Source: Antitrichia curtipendula
Taxonomy: Eukaryota; Streptophyta; Bryopsida; Hypnales; Leucodontaceae
Reading direction: 5' to 3'
Length of the DNA: 64,000 nucleotides
Assembly: GCA_951230915.1 (NCBI GenBank)
Contig: OX579634.1
Span: 53,333,570-53,397,569 of the forward strand
Shown: positions 48,421 to 60,100 of the stretch, in pieces
Numbering within the stretch: position 1 is the first letter of the stretch
How the letters are laid out: every line of letters starts with the position of its first letter
The notes under the pieces: model-generated
Databases searched by the model: none
What the model was told of the DNA's origin: nothing
Seen by the model: only the letters and a program-made list of their open reading frames with translations
Position numbers and translations under genes: made by a program

Positions 48421-48887
48421 GATGGAGCTCGAAAAGCAGAATGCTGCTAAAACCTCTCTAAAACCCCTAAACGCAGAAGATCGCAAGCACTAGAAAAGAT
48501 TGGGTGTTGCTCGACACGCACAATGCTGCAGCACACAACTTCCATATCAATACCAATGCATTAAAAATGGAGCAGATTGATAATGATGGCTAATGCAAAA
48601 ATGGAAAGAATAAGAGGGTGATTCTCAAACAATGAATCATAACTCTCCGTGAGTGCAAAGATGTCAGGCAAGAATTCAGGACTCCCAATCGCAGAAGCAC
48701 AAAGAAAAAGGAAGATAATCTCGCAGTCCTAATTCACGCAATCTGAAACCCTTAAACTGTTTTCATCTAGTCATCAAGATCCAATTCCAGTTTGAAATCC
48801 AGTGCTCCACAAAGAACAGGAGGAACAATTCTACAGTCCTACAGGCAACCCAAATTCAACACCCCTGAAGCCCAAACCTTATAACCT

Positions 48888-48910
48888 TAAACCCTAAACC
48901 CTAAACCCTT
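48888..48910. promoter_or_regulatory. Telo-box-like tract upstream of IPI1
   Basis: About three AAACCCT units, about 470 bp upstream of the IPI1 start. Telo boxes (AAACCCTAA) are established in promoters of plant ribosome-biogenesis genes. The tract lies inside the MLH3-derived duplicate, where the parent copy lacks it. Confidence 0.45.
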
Positions 48911-48911
48911 C

Positions 48912-49455
48912 AGGGCTTCTACTAGTCCATGATCAATTGCAAAGAACTCACTACAACAAACAACAAAGAAAGGAGGCATGACAAACCTGTTGTGCCCCTG
49001 GCTCCTTGCTGACTGGAAAGCCGCAGAGAAATGATATTGCTACCCTGTCATTCATGGAAGATCCACAGGACTACTCAAATCAAATGCAGGACCGTAACAA
49101 TAACAGTTGGAACAGCGGTGCTCATGATCCAAGTTTTCGTGAAGGTTTTTAGGCATTGCACTAGCACAGGCAGAGCAAATCATAATACTAATACTAATGT
49201 AAGCTACACTAAAGACACGCAGAGAGGCTTACCTGCATTATTTTGGAGTACATGTGAGGCCAACCTTGCACTCGAGAGGTAATTTCTAGAATAGAGATGT
49301 CAGCAAGCGAATTGAGCCTAAACCCTAAACCCCGACGTTGGAACTCCTGCTTCCAAGTCGCCCAGCGTCCGCAAATTGCAACACTTCAAGGGAAGAGCGC
49401 ACACTTGACGAGCGTCATTAGAGTGACGGGGCCTCCACAGGTATGGACGCCCTCA
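48912..49455 (-). pseudogene. MLH3: Inverted partial duplicate of MLH3 (exons 4-5 with introns)
   Basis: The reverse complement aligns with 57872-58411 of the MLH3 gene. Matches cover exon 4 (GCGGACGCTGGRYGAYTTGG, TTCTAGAAATTACCTCTCGA), intron 4 (TTATTGTTACGGTCCTG), exon 5 (GGGGCACAACAGGTTTGTCA) and intron 5 (CTTTCTTTGTTGTTTGT). Intron content shows that it is a DNA-level duplicate and not a retrocopy. Small changes and telomere-like inserts break the frame. It occupies the upstream region of IPI1. Confidence 0.9.
49317..49333. repeat. Short telomere-like insert in the MLH3 duplicate
   Basis: CCTAAACCCTAAACCCC stands where the parent MLH3 exon 4 reads a GGGGTTCCGTGGAGAGG-type sequence on the other strand. 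Confidence 0.7.
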
Positions 49456-51272
49456 GTGGAGGCCGCTACATTCGCCTTCAAAGTACGGGATCCCAACTAC
49501 AATTTTGAGAGACCTAAGAGCATCCTCAATAAAAACGGTATATTGGTCCTCCAAATTAACTTCTAACCATTTCGATAGATTTATATTAGAACTTGAATTT
49601 TGTATCATTGGAAGCGTATCCCAAGTACTACAAATAGATACAAGAAAATTTAAATTTAAACATTTTTATAGCTATAGATATGAATGAAACAAGGAAATTA
49701 TAGATGATAACTCATTTATTCATCCAAGTGTGCATACATCTTTGTATATGTTCATCCCAAATGAAGTAAAATACTCCAAAATTCTATAGCAATTTAGCAA
49801 TTTAGCAATTTCATTCATTGTGAAACCACAAGTATATTGTCAAATATTCTCTAAAAAAATCTATTTATTTTGAACAATCAATCATTAAAAAAAGTCATTG
49901 ATTTAAAGGGCTTGGAATAATGAAGAAATATGGAGGGTTGACCTTAACAAATAAAGATGCTTTCTAGCAAATTTGGGTTTAAATTAGGTGCTTATTGGAA
50001 GAGATTGAGGATGCTCAAACTATAATCTAAGCTTCAAACTCTTAGATAATTGTGTTAACTTTATTCGTAAATAATATTTGGAATTCAAATTAATATTTAG
50101 CTTACAATATTACATCATGTAATAAATAGAATATTATATTTGTTGTATATGTGGCAGGATTTGTGGTTTAGAGCATTAGTAAGAATTGCAAAGTTACGTG
50201 GCATATACTATTAGGTAATAATACCTAAAATGAATCAATCTCATAATTGTCCCCAATTCTTGAAGGAAAAGTGAATAGGGAGGATATTGAGAATGGTGCA
50301 AATGACAAGAACAAATATAAGGTGAATTTTGAGTATACAACTCTATTATAGTATTGTGGAGGTGGCAACCTTCTAAGTGGTCAATTTGGGGTAGACTTTC
50401 TGTTGTTTTAACTTCTTCATGTGCATCAAATGCATTTTGGCATCACCTACATGACACTTCTAGCACCCTACACCTTGCATCTTTGAAAATTTGTAAACAA
50501 TTCACAGTGTGTCCGAAAATTATAGAAGCACTTGCATTTTGATACATTGTCCTTCACCAATGTGCAGAAATTGTTGCTCATTTCCTTGAGCATATTGGTT
50601 ATGCCATGGAGCTTATTCATGCGATTTTAGGTGTAGTTACCTTAAGAATGTTGCAGATCTAAAAGGTCCAAGGATGACTTCAAGAAACCAAAAACCAAAA
50701 ATGCACCTAAATATTGGTCCAATAATTGGAGTATTTTGGTCTGGTAGTACTTTGGTTACACAGAACAGGGGGGCCCCTTCCAGGATGAACTTAGTTTTTC
50801 GAGTGTAAAAGTGGAGAGTACACATCCAGTAGGATGCCGCCCCCAGCTTGGCAAGGCACTTGTTGATGGATAAACTTATGATTTGAATGGCGAGTGAAGT
50901 GAAAGAAACTGCCGAAGCCCATCTTATCGAGGACCGTCTCTCTCGCCGCACTTTGTCAATTCTTGTCTCGTCAGTAGAAACTTTGATGGTATTGCAATTA
51001 GCTGGGTTTGCATCGTCGGAGATCACCGACTGTTAGTTAGCTGATGTTGCGATTCATAGTTTGGAAGCGCTTGCAGTTTGCGTTGCCCGCTTCTTCATGT
51101 GGGCGAGCATTCGCTTGTGCGTATGACACAATTGACTTGCTATTTGCTGCTCGGGCTCGTGTCCGGTGATGCGATTATGGCCGCGCATTGAATCCCGAAG
51201 TACCACACCACCAACCAATCCCTTGCGTTTTTCGATCCCAAACAGATCATTCTTACGAAAAACGAGAGCACT
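49456..51272. other. AT-rich region and probable LPA2 promoter
   Basis: Positions 49560-50340 are AT-rich with no gene. A gene-like relic at 50354-50640 (WRWQPSKWSIWGRLSVV, SSTLHLASLKICKQF) has no recognised domain. The last few hundred bases before 51273 probably hold the LPA2-like promoter; no clear TATA box was seen. Confidence 0.4.
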
Positions 51273-53333
51273 ATGTGTTCCACTGCTCTTCATGTCGCCT
51301 TCTCTTCAGTGTCGAGCATCGCCTCTCCCAGTCGCACTGCGAGGACTCCCTACGCGGGCTCATCTTGGCTTCGACCTTTGAGACCGCGGGAACGCGCCGT
51401 TAGGGTGGGGAGCATTCGCGGTTTTGCAGGGGAAGGCGGAGCTGGCTCCGACAAGGAGGAGACGAGCCCGAGTCCGACGGGTGAGAATGGCGGGGGTGCG
51501 GCTTTGACTGATGCGGCGAAGGGATTCGGAGCGGGTGTTAGGGCAGGAGGAGGTGCGGAGAAGAAGAAGAGCAAGACCATTCGGAGAAGTGCACCTCAAC
51601 AGCCGCTGCTGCAGTCGGCGCCCCAGGAGAATCAAGTGTCGCAAATCGAGACTGCGTATGTGGTAGCGCTCGGATTGTTCTTCGGACTCATCTTCGTCGA
51701 GGGCATTGCGTTAGCGGCCTCAGGTGCGTTCATCCTCTAGTCTTTAGGGATTTGCTCTTTCTGAACTGTTGGTTTGTTACACAGAGATGAACCTTGTGTC
51801 AACAAGTTTTCCAGCGTTGTGTGGACCTGCATTCAGAAAAATGCTGTTGGCGTTGTTTCCAATTTTTTTAATCTATAGATCCCACGAGTTCCAGGCTCCT
51901 TCACAGACTCAATTGGGCGCCTGACTTGTCTCGGACTATTCTTTAGAACGTATCGTGGTGGCAATGAATTAGCCCCTGTTGCCTTGTTCCCCCTTGCTGC
52001 GGGTGGTGATCTTCACGTCGTAGCTTTCACGGAATGTGCTTTGACGTGGTCCTAATTTTTGCTTTCAGTCTAGAGACTACTGCTTCCTCGTGTTAGTTAC
52101 TCATTCTCTTCAAGAGGTGAGAGCACATTATAGTGCTCAGATTCAACCAATTCTTCTTTGCAAAATCAAAGAGGATTATCTGAATTCCTTATGCAAGAAT
52201 TACAAGATTTAAATTTTATTTGTTCATGACCTAAATTTGACAGAAGTTCCAGTGTTTGAGGTGGTGTACATATTCACTATCAATATTACAAGATTTTGGG
52301 GTGTTTCTTTTAGTTATCTCTACCGTAGTAGAGGGTGGTAGGTGTCTTCTGAGATTGAAAAGGATTGCCAATCTAGAAACGAATGATTTCGCAATGTTGC
52401 AAGAAATCTCGGTACTAGATAGCTAGTACTCTATGCATGGTCCATGATTAAGGGGTTTGCTATGTATAATATTAATGTAGGGACAACCAAGTCGACACTT
52501 TTGGCTCTGGCCCTATTTCGTATCACTAGTCAAAACATTTATATATTTTTAGGTTCTTAGCAAATGAAAGAAGTCTCAATGTGCCAACGAATGCATTATT
52601 TGAATATTGTCTACTAAAGTTATATGCAAAAGTTACAAAGGTTCATGATCTAAAGTCAATGTTGAACAAAGAGTTGAGGTGGTCTATTTTCTCCTATCAT
52701 TATATACTCATTGTTTGATTGATTAATTGAGATTTTAGAGTAACGATTTTTGGATTAATGGCGATTATGTGTGTCCCTACCTTATGTTTGCACGGAGTGA
52801 ACATTTTCAATGCTAGACTAGAAGTTTGCTTCGAGCTGATACAAGACATATTGCGTGAAGTGTGACAGAGACAAATGATAGTACTTGTAGACATCTTCTA
52901 TGTCACAGCGCAAGCGCTTAATATGCATGTGATTCTGTAGATTTTTGCAACATTCTAACAATAGTTATTATGTCATTAAGAAGTCTTTGGGGTCGTAGAA
53001 ATTAAGAAGTAGTCTGGAATCCTTCTTACACATGTGGAACTCATTATCATATTTTTACGCTTCTTATGAGTGCAAAGTAAGTATTGAACTTTTCCCTTCC
53101 GTTTGTGTGCACACACAGGAATGTGATAACATAGAATTGGATACTCAAGACATCTGACTGGCTCTAATGTGTGCATGCTCAATTGGGGTGTAGGGTTTTT
53201 GCCGGAAGATTGGGACGAGTTTTTAGTGAAGTCACTATATCCTTCCTTCACTCCAACTGTAGGGTTGTTTCTTGTGGCTGCCGCTGGGTACGGTGTCTTC
53301 AAGTATCTAGGGATTGGCCCTTCGAAGGAATGA
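51273..53333 (+). CDS. LPA2: LPA2-like chloroplast membrane protein (photosystem II assembly)
   Basis: Two exons, 51273-51723 and 53194-53333, joined in phase 1 by a 1470-bp GT-AG intron, give 196 residues. The N-terminus (MCSTALHVAFSSVSSIASPS) is rich in S, A and R with few acids, as in a chloroplast transit peptide. A glycine-rich linker and a basic KKKSKTIRRSAPQQ follow. Two hydrophobic segments are visible: about 128-150 (ALGLFFGLIFVEGIALAASG) and about 170-190 (TPTVGLFLVAAAGYGVFKYL), linked by FLPEDWDEFLVKSLYPSF. The layout matches LPA2, a thylakoid factor for CP43 assembly. Assignment rests on the C-terminal half from memory of the family. Exon 1 alone would end a few codons into the intron. 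Confidence 0.7.
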
Positions 53334-53884
53334 GATGGTCATGCCATATTTAACTCATTTGGGGCCTTCTTTGTAAGATGAATCCTGTTTGTTGGATTTG
53401 ATTGTCATTTGTGAAAGAGAACTTGTCGGGTATTCTTGTGCATTACATGAGTCAAAGAACATCTGTATTGATACCTTCTCTAGCTTCGGGGAAAAATTCC
53501 AAAATATTTTTGGAAGATAAAGGTCCCTCTGTTTAATTTGCCTGTCTTTTGTAAAATAGACTATTAGCACTTCTTGCATGTGCACTTTCATATGCATTGG
53601 GCATGTAATATTCTCTGGAAATCAAATTTATTTGGCCTGAACTAAATTTAATAATGTGTACGTTGTTGTAATAGGCATTAATCCCTACATGCCTAAGGCA
53701 TCACATTTTGGTGTCTATAAAACTTTGTAATTAAAGTAAATACCAAAAAAATATTTTAACTCTTAACATGTGGCATTTTCTGTTCTAGAATTTTGAATTT
53801 TTGCATATAATAATTTCAAATTTTAGAGATTCAATTGTTTTAAAATTGTCTTTTTGTTAAAATGAAATTGAACAATTTGGAACC
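53334..53884. other. LPA2 3' flank, AT-rich
   Basis: No further gene seen. Confidence 0.4.
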
Positions 53885-54240
53885 ATTGTAACTCCATATT
53901 ATGAAAGTGCCTTGTGAGGATGGTTATGATAGTGGCATAAGGCTCATTTATACATAAATTGTTAAATAAAGATTAGTTGCAAAGATTGAAAAGAAGTGGA
54001 ATTTTAGCTATTAGTTGCATGAGAGCAATGATGAGTTTTTAGGATAGGAAGACATATGGAAGGTGTAGAAAGAGGGAAAATTGAATTGGATATTAATTAA
54101 TATAGAAGAGTCATAGCTACAATGGCAAAATGTTCATTTATATTTATACAAAATGATTGAATATTGAAGCAACAATTTTCATCATCTCATGTGTCTTTTT
54201 TAATGGTAACCTATTATTGACAATCATATGTTTCTAACTT
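53885..54240 (+). pseudogene. AT-decayed fragment resembling part of IPI1
   Basis: GACATATGGAAGGTGTAGAA and GATAGTGGCATAAGGCTCAT correspond to GAGATGTATGGAAGGTGCAG and GATAGTGGCATGATGCTCAT in IPI1 exon/intron sequence at 45170-45460. Differences are mostly C-to-T or G-to-A, and blocks are rearranged (one piece inverted near 53894). No reading frame remains. Confidence 0.65.
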
Positions 54241-56600
54241 ATCGTCAAGTGGAAGAGGATTCCATATGGTATAGATCATGTTGATTATTTCATAGATAAA
54301 GCATATTTTTTATATATTTTTGTTGTGTACTTCTAAAGTCAACCTTCCATAAGTATTAGGGATTCAAATTTTTACAATATTCTAACACATATAGAATATT
54401 AACATTTAACACTTATGAAAACTAATCTTAATAATATGTAACATTTTAAAAATAACATTTATGATACTTCAATAGTAAATATATAACATATATTAAAATA
54501 AAAGATGAAAGTACAAAAAATATGAATCATCATTTATCTAAGTTGGTTGAAAGAAAGGATCTATAGTAGTTTGATGAGATTTTTTTTCTACACCAAGATT
54601 TACTTACTTTTGAAGTACTTAGATATTCTTTACGAACCACATGATGTTATTAGGTCTTTGCTCCAAAAATTTCTTCAAAGGCTCAAGTACACTCTTAGCA
54701 TTGTTGAGTTCTACAATTTTTTCCAACTTTATTACAATTTTTTGTCAATTTCATTACTTATCACATCAAATCAATGGAATAGGTAGCTAAACATTTCATA
54801 TCATTTAATACTTGTCTATTTTATGGAAGCACAAATCTCCATAACACATATGAGATTTTAAGACTGATGGAGGTAATACTAATGGAAGGTTGATTATACA
54901 ATGATTTGGTATGATTCTATTATTTTATTGTTTTCTTTGACCATATGTATAATTTTTAAAAACCATGTACAACATTTTTTATATAGTGCAAATTCCCGAA
55001 GGTCCTAAAAGTCATATTTTATAATGCATCTAGATAATGTTCCAAATTCTTAGGTATAAAGGGGCTAAAGACATCTATAATATTTGAAGAGTACTTGCCT
55101 AGTATTCTATTTAGTGGGATAGAAACTTGGAACATTAATGCCTATTTCAACGAACGTTTATTTCAAACTATCTTGACTTTAAAAACTTACTCCATATTAA
55201 GTAGTAGGTTTATATGAAAGTATGCTTGGAAGAAGTGCTAATTTTTTCTTTCACAAGTGATTGACTAAATTTAACCTTGAAAGGCCATGGAGGACAAATA
55301 ATGTTCCATGCATGATTCCACAAAAAACAAAAAATACACCTATTTATTCAAAGAACTTGATCATTTTTTTGTTGACTACCCATTTCCGAAGCTTCATCCT
55401 TCCACAATTAGCTCAAGAAAGATATGATCCAATTACCACGGTAACAAAATAATGAGATTTTTTGGATGAAGAAGGGCATTTTTTGATATAATTGTAGTAT
55501 CCTACGTTCATGTCTAATTTGTTAAAAAATAATTCAAAAAATAATTAAATATAGCATGTAATGAAATTCTCAAAAATTATAATGTGGCATAATTAAATAG
55601 TGTAGAAAATATTAGTAAAAAAAATTTGTATCCTACCCTCCCCAATGAAAAATAATATACATACCAAGGTGATTGCTTTATAAATGTAATAAAATCTATG
55701 AAATACATAAGCTTATTAAGCTTAGTCCTTTTCCCTCTTGAAAAGAGACTGAGTTCATTGAAAGGGATTCAAACCTAACCAATCCTTGTGCTAATTTATT
55801 AAATTTAGGGGAATCTATTGCTAAAGGTCACAAAAGATTTGATAAAGCTTGAAGTACCACTGTAAAGTTGTGAGAATTTTGCTAAAGGTCACAAAATATT
55901 CCAAATCTTACAAAAATTCTAATTTAAGTTTATAAAAGGATATTCAATCCAAAAAAAAAATGATTTTGTATGTGGTTTAATGAATTTGACTCCAATGTAC
56001 AATATTATAGTTTCCTTTAAAGTTGTTTATTGGTCATTTATATTCCTCAACATTCTTAACCCATAAGTGCTCAAACATCATATTTTTGTTTTTTTCTCAT
56101 TATTGCTTGAATGAAAGTCATCCTCATTTATGGAGATACTTTATCAAGTTCTTGTCCTATCTAATGGTTGGATTTGGTGCTAGTAGAGTACATATTTTTC
56201 TAGAATTATAATGTGGAAGTATGTCAAGTGGTTGACCAAGCCAAAAATTGCATTGACTCTAGTTCAAAACTGGATTTGCAAAAATGAGGTCATAGATTTA
56301 AAGAACGCAAAAATTTCAAAAAACCACCATGTCAAGAGAACCTCATTTCAAATCCATTCCAATAACTTTTACTCAAAAAATGATAATATTTTGTTTATAA
56401 TTGAATTTAGAAGGAATTTTAAAATTTTCCTTTCAAAATTTATAAAAAAATATTGGTGATAGCATTGGTGAATTTAACCATATAGATGGAATCTAAAATT
56501 CAAAATCTACAACTTTTATTCCTAAATCAATTCCAAAATATTCTTCCAAATAGTACTTTATAATGATTTTTCCCAAATCGTGAGTCCTGGAGAGACCCTG
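54241..56600. other. AT-rich non-coding desert
   Basis: Very high AT content, short accidental frames only. No repeat family was recognised. Confidence 0.5.
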
Positions 56601-56908
56601 CACAAAGGGAACTTTATGGAAAGTTTCCTGGAGCTAGACAGGTTATCAATACAGATGTCACGTGACTCATGTCCATGGCATATGACCTAGTATACCCGGC
56701 AGGTTTTCGCTGGCACCCCCAGCCCCGCTCTTTGAGTTTCGAAGTTCAAATTCCAGTAATTGCAACCAATTTCCTGTGTCCATGAATTGTGTGCGGCATT
56801 GCATCCAAAGCTCTTGTCGATCCGTCTCACCGTCGATGCAGCTTCAGCTATGGCGTCAGTGAGTGACTTGTGTTGGTGCAGAATTAGTTAGGAAATCGAG
56901 AACTACTG

Positions 56909-56946
56909 CCGTTGCTGCCATTGCTGCTGTTGCTGCTGCTGTTGCT
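56909..56946. repeat. GCT/GTT trinucleotide repeat in the MLH3 leader region
   Basis: GTTGCTGCCATTGCTGCTGT and more such triplets lie 180-220 bp before the MLH3 start, in the likely promoter or 5' UTR. Confidence 0.8.
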
Positions 56947-57128
56947 TCCTTTCTAGTGGTGACGGTGTGGTAGTTCGCATGATTGAGTTGATGTTTTTGT
57001 TCTCGTGGGTGCGGCTCTCGCGATGGCTATGGTCAGAGTCGAAGCATTGGGAAGGGCTGCAGGTGATCGTGACGATGGTGCGGGATGAAACGAGGATCCT
57101 TTGAGGATTTTTTGAAGAGGAATACGGG

Positions 57129-60100
57129 ATGGCATCGCGGATTGGGCGTCTCTCGAGGGCGGTGGCCAGTCAGTTGCGATCCCACACCGTTGTGACAGGC
57201 TTCGAGCAAGCGGTGGAGGAGCTAGTGTGCAACAGCTTGGACGCGGGCGCTACCCTGGTGTGCCCTCCCTGCTTTTAATGATTCTGCGCTATTGTTTCGT
57301 AGGGCTTGGTGTGATCAAACCCTAATTTAGATCGACTTCGACATAATGAATAGAATTTCAAATTTATTACCAAAATCTCCGGTCGTTGACGGTGTGCGGC
57401 ACGGGCTAACGTGGAATTCGGTGGCGTAATAGTTTCCGTGTGTGGGTTTGTAGGTGCATGTCCAATTTGATAGAGGCGGGGCGTGTGTGAAAGTGGAAGA
57501 CGATGGTGAGGATCACCAGTTGAATAATCTAGGCTCTGCAATTCAGATTGTCGCGCATTTCACTTTATGGAGGCAATTTCAAATTTCACAGCAGCAACAG
57601 TAGCAGCACCACCTTCTGTTCGTTCATGTTTTGGAGGTTGTTGGTGCAATTCATCAACTCTAATGCTAAGAGATTATTGATTGATAGCGGTTTGTGAATG
57701 GATGGGTGCAGGGCACGGAATGTCTCGAGATGATTTGGAACTCGTTGGTTTGAGGCATGGTAATGCTTGATTGAATATCCCCATTCATTAGAAATCATTA
57801 TAATGAATATGCTGGTTGGAATTGGGAAGTTTGTGGCATGATGCATTCATTTCGTTATCTCAAGCTCAATGAATTCGGTGCTCCGTATTTTGGAAGCCCC
57901 GTGACTCTACTGCCGTAATCACGACCATCATGTGTTTGAAGTGTAGCCACTTCGAAGCTGCGGACGCTGGATGATTTGGAAGCGGGAGTTCCGACGTTGG
58001 GGTTCCGTGGAGAGGCTCTCAGTTCGCTTGCGGACATGTCGATTCTAGAAATTACCTCTCGAGTGCAAGGCTGTCCTCATACGTACTGCAAAATCATGCA
58101 GGTTAGCTTCTCTGAGTGTTTTCAGTGTAGCTTACATTAGTTTTATGTTTTGGTGCTCTGTCTGGGCTTCTGCAATGCCCGATACCCTTCACGAAAACTT
58201 GGATTATGAGCACCGTTGTTCCAATTGTTATTGTTACGGTCCTGGATTTCATTAGTCCTGTGGATCTTCCGTGATTGACAGGGTGGCAACACCATTTCTC
58301 TGGGGCTTTCCAGTCACAAAGGAGCTAGGGGCACAACAGGTTTGTCATGCCTCCTTTCTTTGTTGTTTGTTTTTGTGAGTCCTTTGCAAGTGATGCTGGT
58401 CTAGGAGAACCCCCCACCCCCACCCTCAAGACCTCTCTGCCTTAAACCCTGCCAATTTTAATTCCATTTACGTTAGTTTCTATCGTAAACCCTGCTAATT
58501 ATTACGCCCTGCTAGTTTTTCTGGAGTACCTCTTGGGGTGAGTTTTCTACTAGGGTAGAATCTGCAGCGGATAATGTACCTGTTACATTGCAGTTGCCAT
58601 CTCTTCATGTTTTCTGCTCTAGCTCATTCCTTTTCTATTCATGCCTTTCCGAGGAGATGCAGAGAATTTGCAAGGGAAGCTCCCGATGATGAGAGTGTAC
58701 GTGGTCTTTGTGTGCTGGTTTCTTCCGATCGTTCTCTGAGCTGAGCTTATTGTACTGATTTGTTTCTAGTTACAATGCGAGATATTTACTACAATCAGCC
58801 CGTTCGAAGAAGGCTCTTTCATTCCAGGTCAGTTCTTACTTTTGCCGCAGAGGTGCCACTCATTGTGATGAGGATTTTTCCTTTTTTGTGTGAAGATGCT
58901 TTTCATTTATGACCACTAGTTGATAACCTAATCCCAGAGATGTTCTAGGAAACCGAGCCACGTTACAAATGGCAGGGTTTAACGTGACTAAGTATTCTAG
59001 GATACCTTTTGGGTTTTTTCTTCTAGTGTGCATGGAGTTAATCAATACAATTATTCAAATGAGAAGGAAATGAGAGTTGAAACAGTTCGTGTCTTTCTTG
59101 ACTTAGTAAACCATTGTTCACGTTTTCTGTCATTCTGTCTTGATCTTGTAGCTCTCGAAAATTACTGCAGTCCGTGAAGGAGCGGATTGTGCGCTTGGCT
59201 CTTGCTCATTCGGATGTTTCTTTCATCTTAACAGACTTGTTGAGGTATGTTGGGTCGCTTCTCTGATGTGTATATACAATCGGTGGGTTTGACAACATGA
59301 AATTTCGTCTACTAGCTTCAAATTCAGTCCCCATTGATAGGACTCCAATTTCATTCAGAAAACTCTCATTACAAATCACTTAAATCGCTCTCTATTTATG
59401 GACATGCTGAATAGATGTTCGTTGTATTTAGGATGCAGGAAGAGTTGCGCATCCGCCGTCACACAACCTTGTACGGCACGCTGAGAGATGTTTTCGGTTC
59501 CGAGCTTTGTCAGGGACTGAAAGAAGTTGACTTCGCTAAAGGAACGCTTAGGCTTTCGGGTTTCCTCTCCAGTGTCCAGGCCTACAACCCTTCCAAGGTT
59601 CCTACAGATCCAGCCCTAGCCCCCCGTATTTGGAAGGCGTTGTAACTTATATTTTGAAGTTTTGTCTGCATTGTGGATGATTTTTGTGGTTCTGATACTC
59701 TGATTTTTCCATTGCAGGGAATACAATATTTGTGTATCCATGGATGCCAACTATATTACCGTAGTTAAGAAATGCATAAATGCATTATTTTGGTTACCAA
59801 TTGCTGCCATTGTAATGGTAGTTGCGACGGACTTGAATGATAGTAGTATCTATTCTCCTTTCATAGTCTTTCTCGATTGCCAGTTTGCATGGTATCCCTG
59901 CGCTTTTTCATCCTTAATCAGCCGAACAGATATCAATCGTCGATTTGTCCACAAAACTCCTCTTCATAAACTCTTGAATCGTTGGGGAATTTGCAATGGT
60001 TTGGATCCAAAAACGATGGAGAAGCTGGACACATCTTCGAACAGAAAGGCTTACCCTGCCTTTGTCTTACACTTGAGCTGTGATCTGTCGGAGTACGACA

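Noticed and set aside
50637..51026. A 129-codon minus-strand frame upstream of LPA2
   Set aside because: No recognisable domain, unusual composition, and it lies in a probable promoter region; not supported as a gene.
59740..59929. Coding continuation of MLH3 through this stretch
   Set aside because: It is open in one frame but breaks the conserved YINRRFV block and ends in a normal AG acceptor; better read as an intron.
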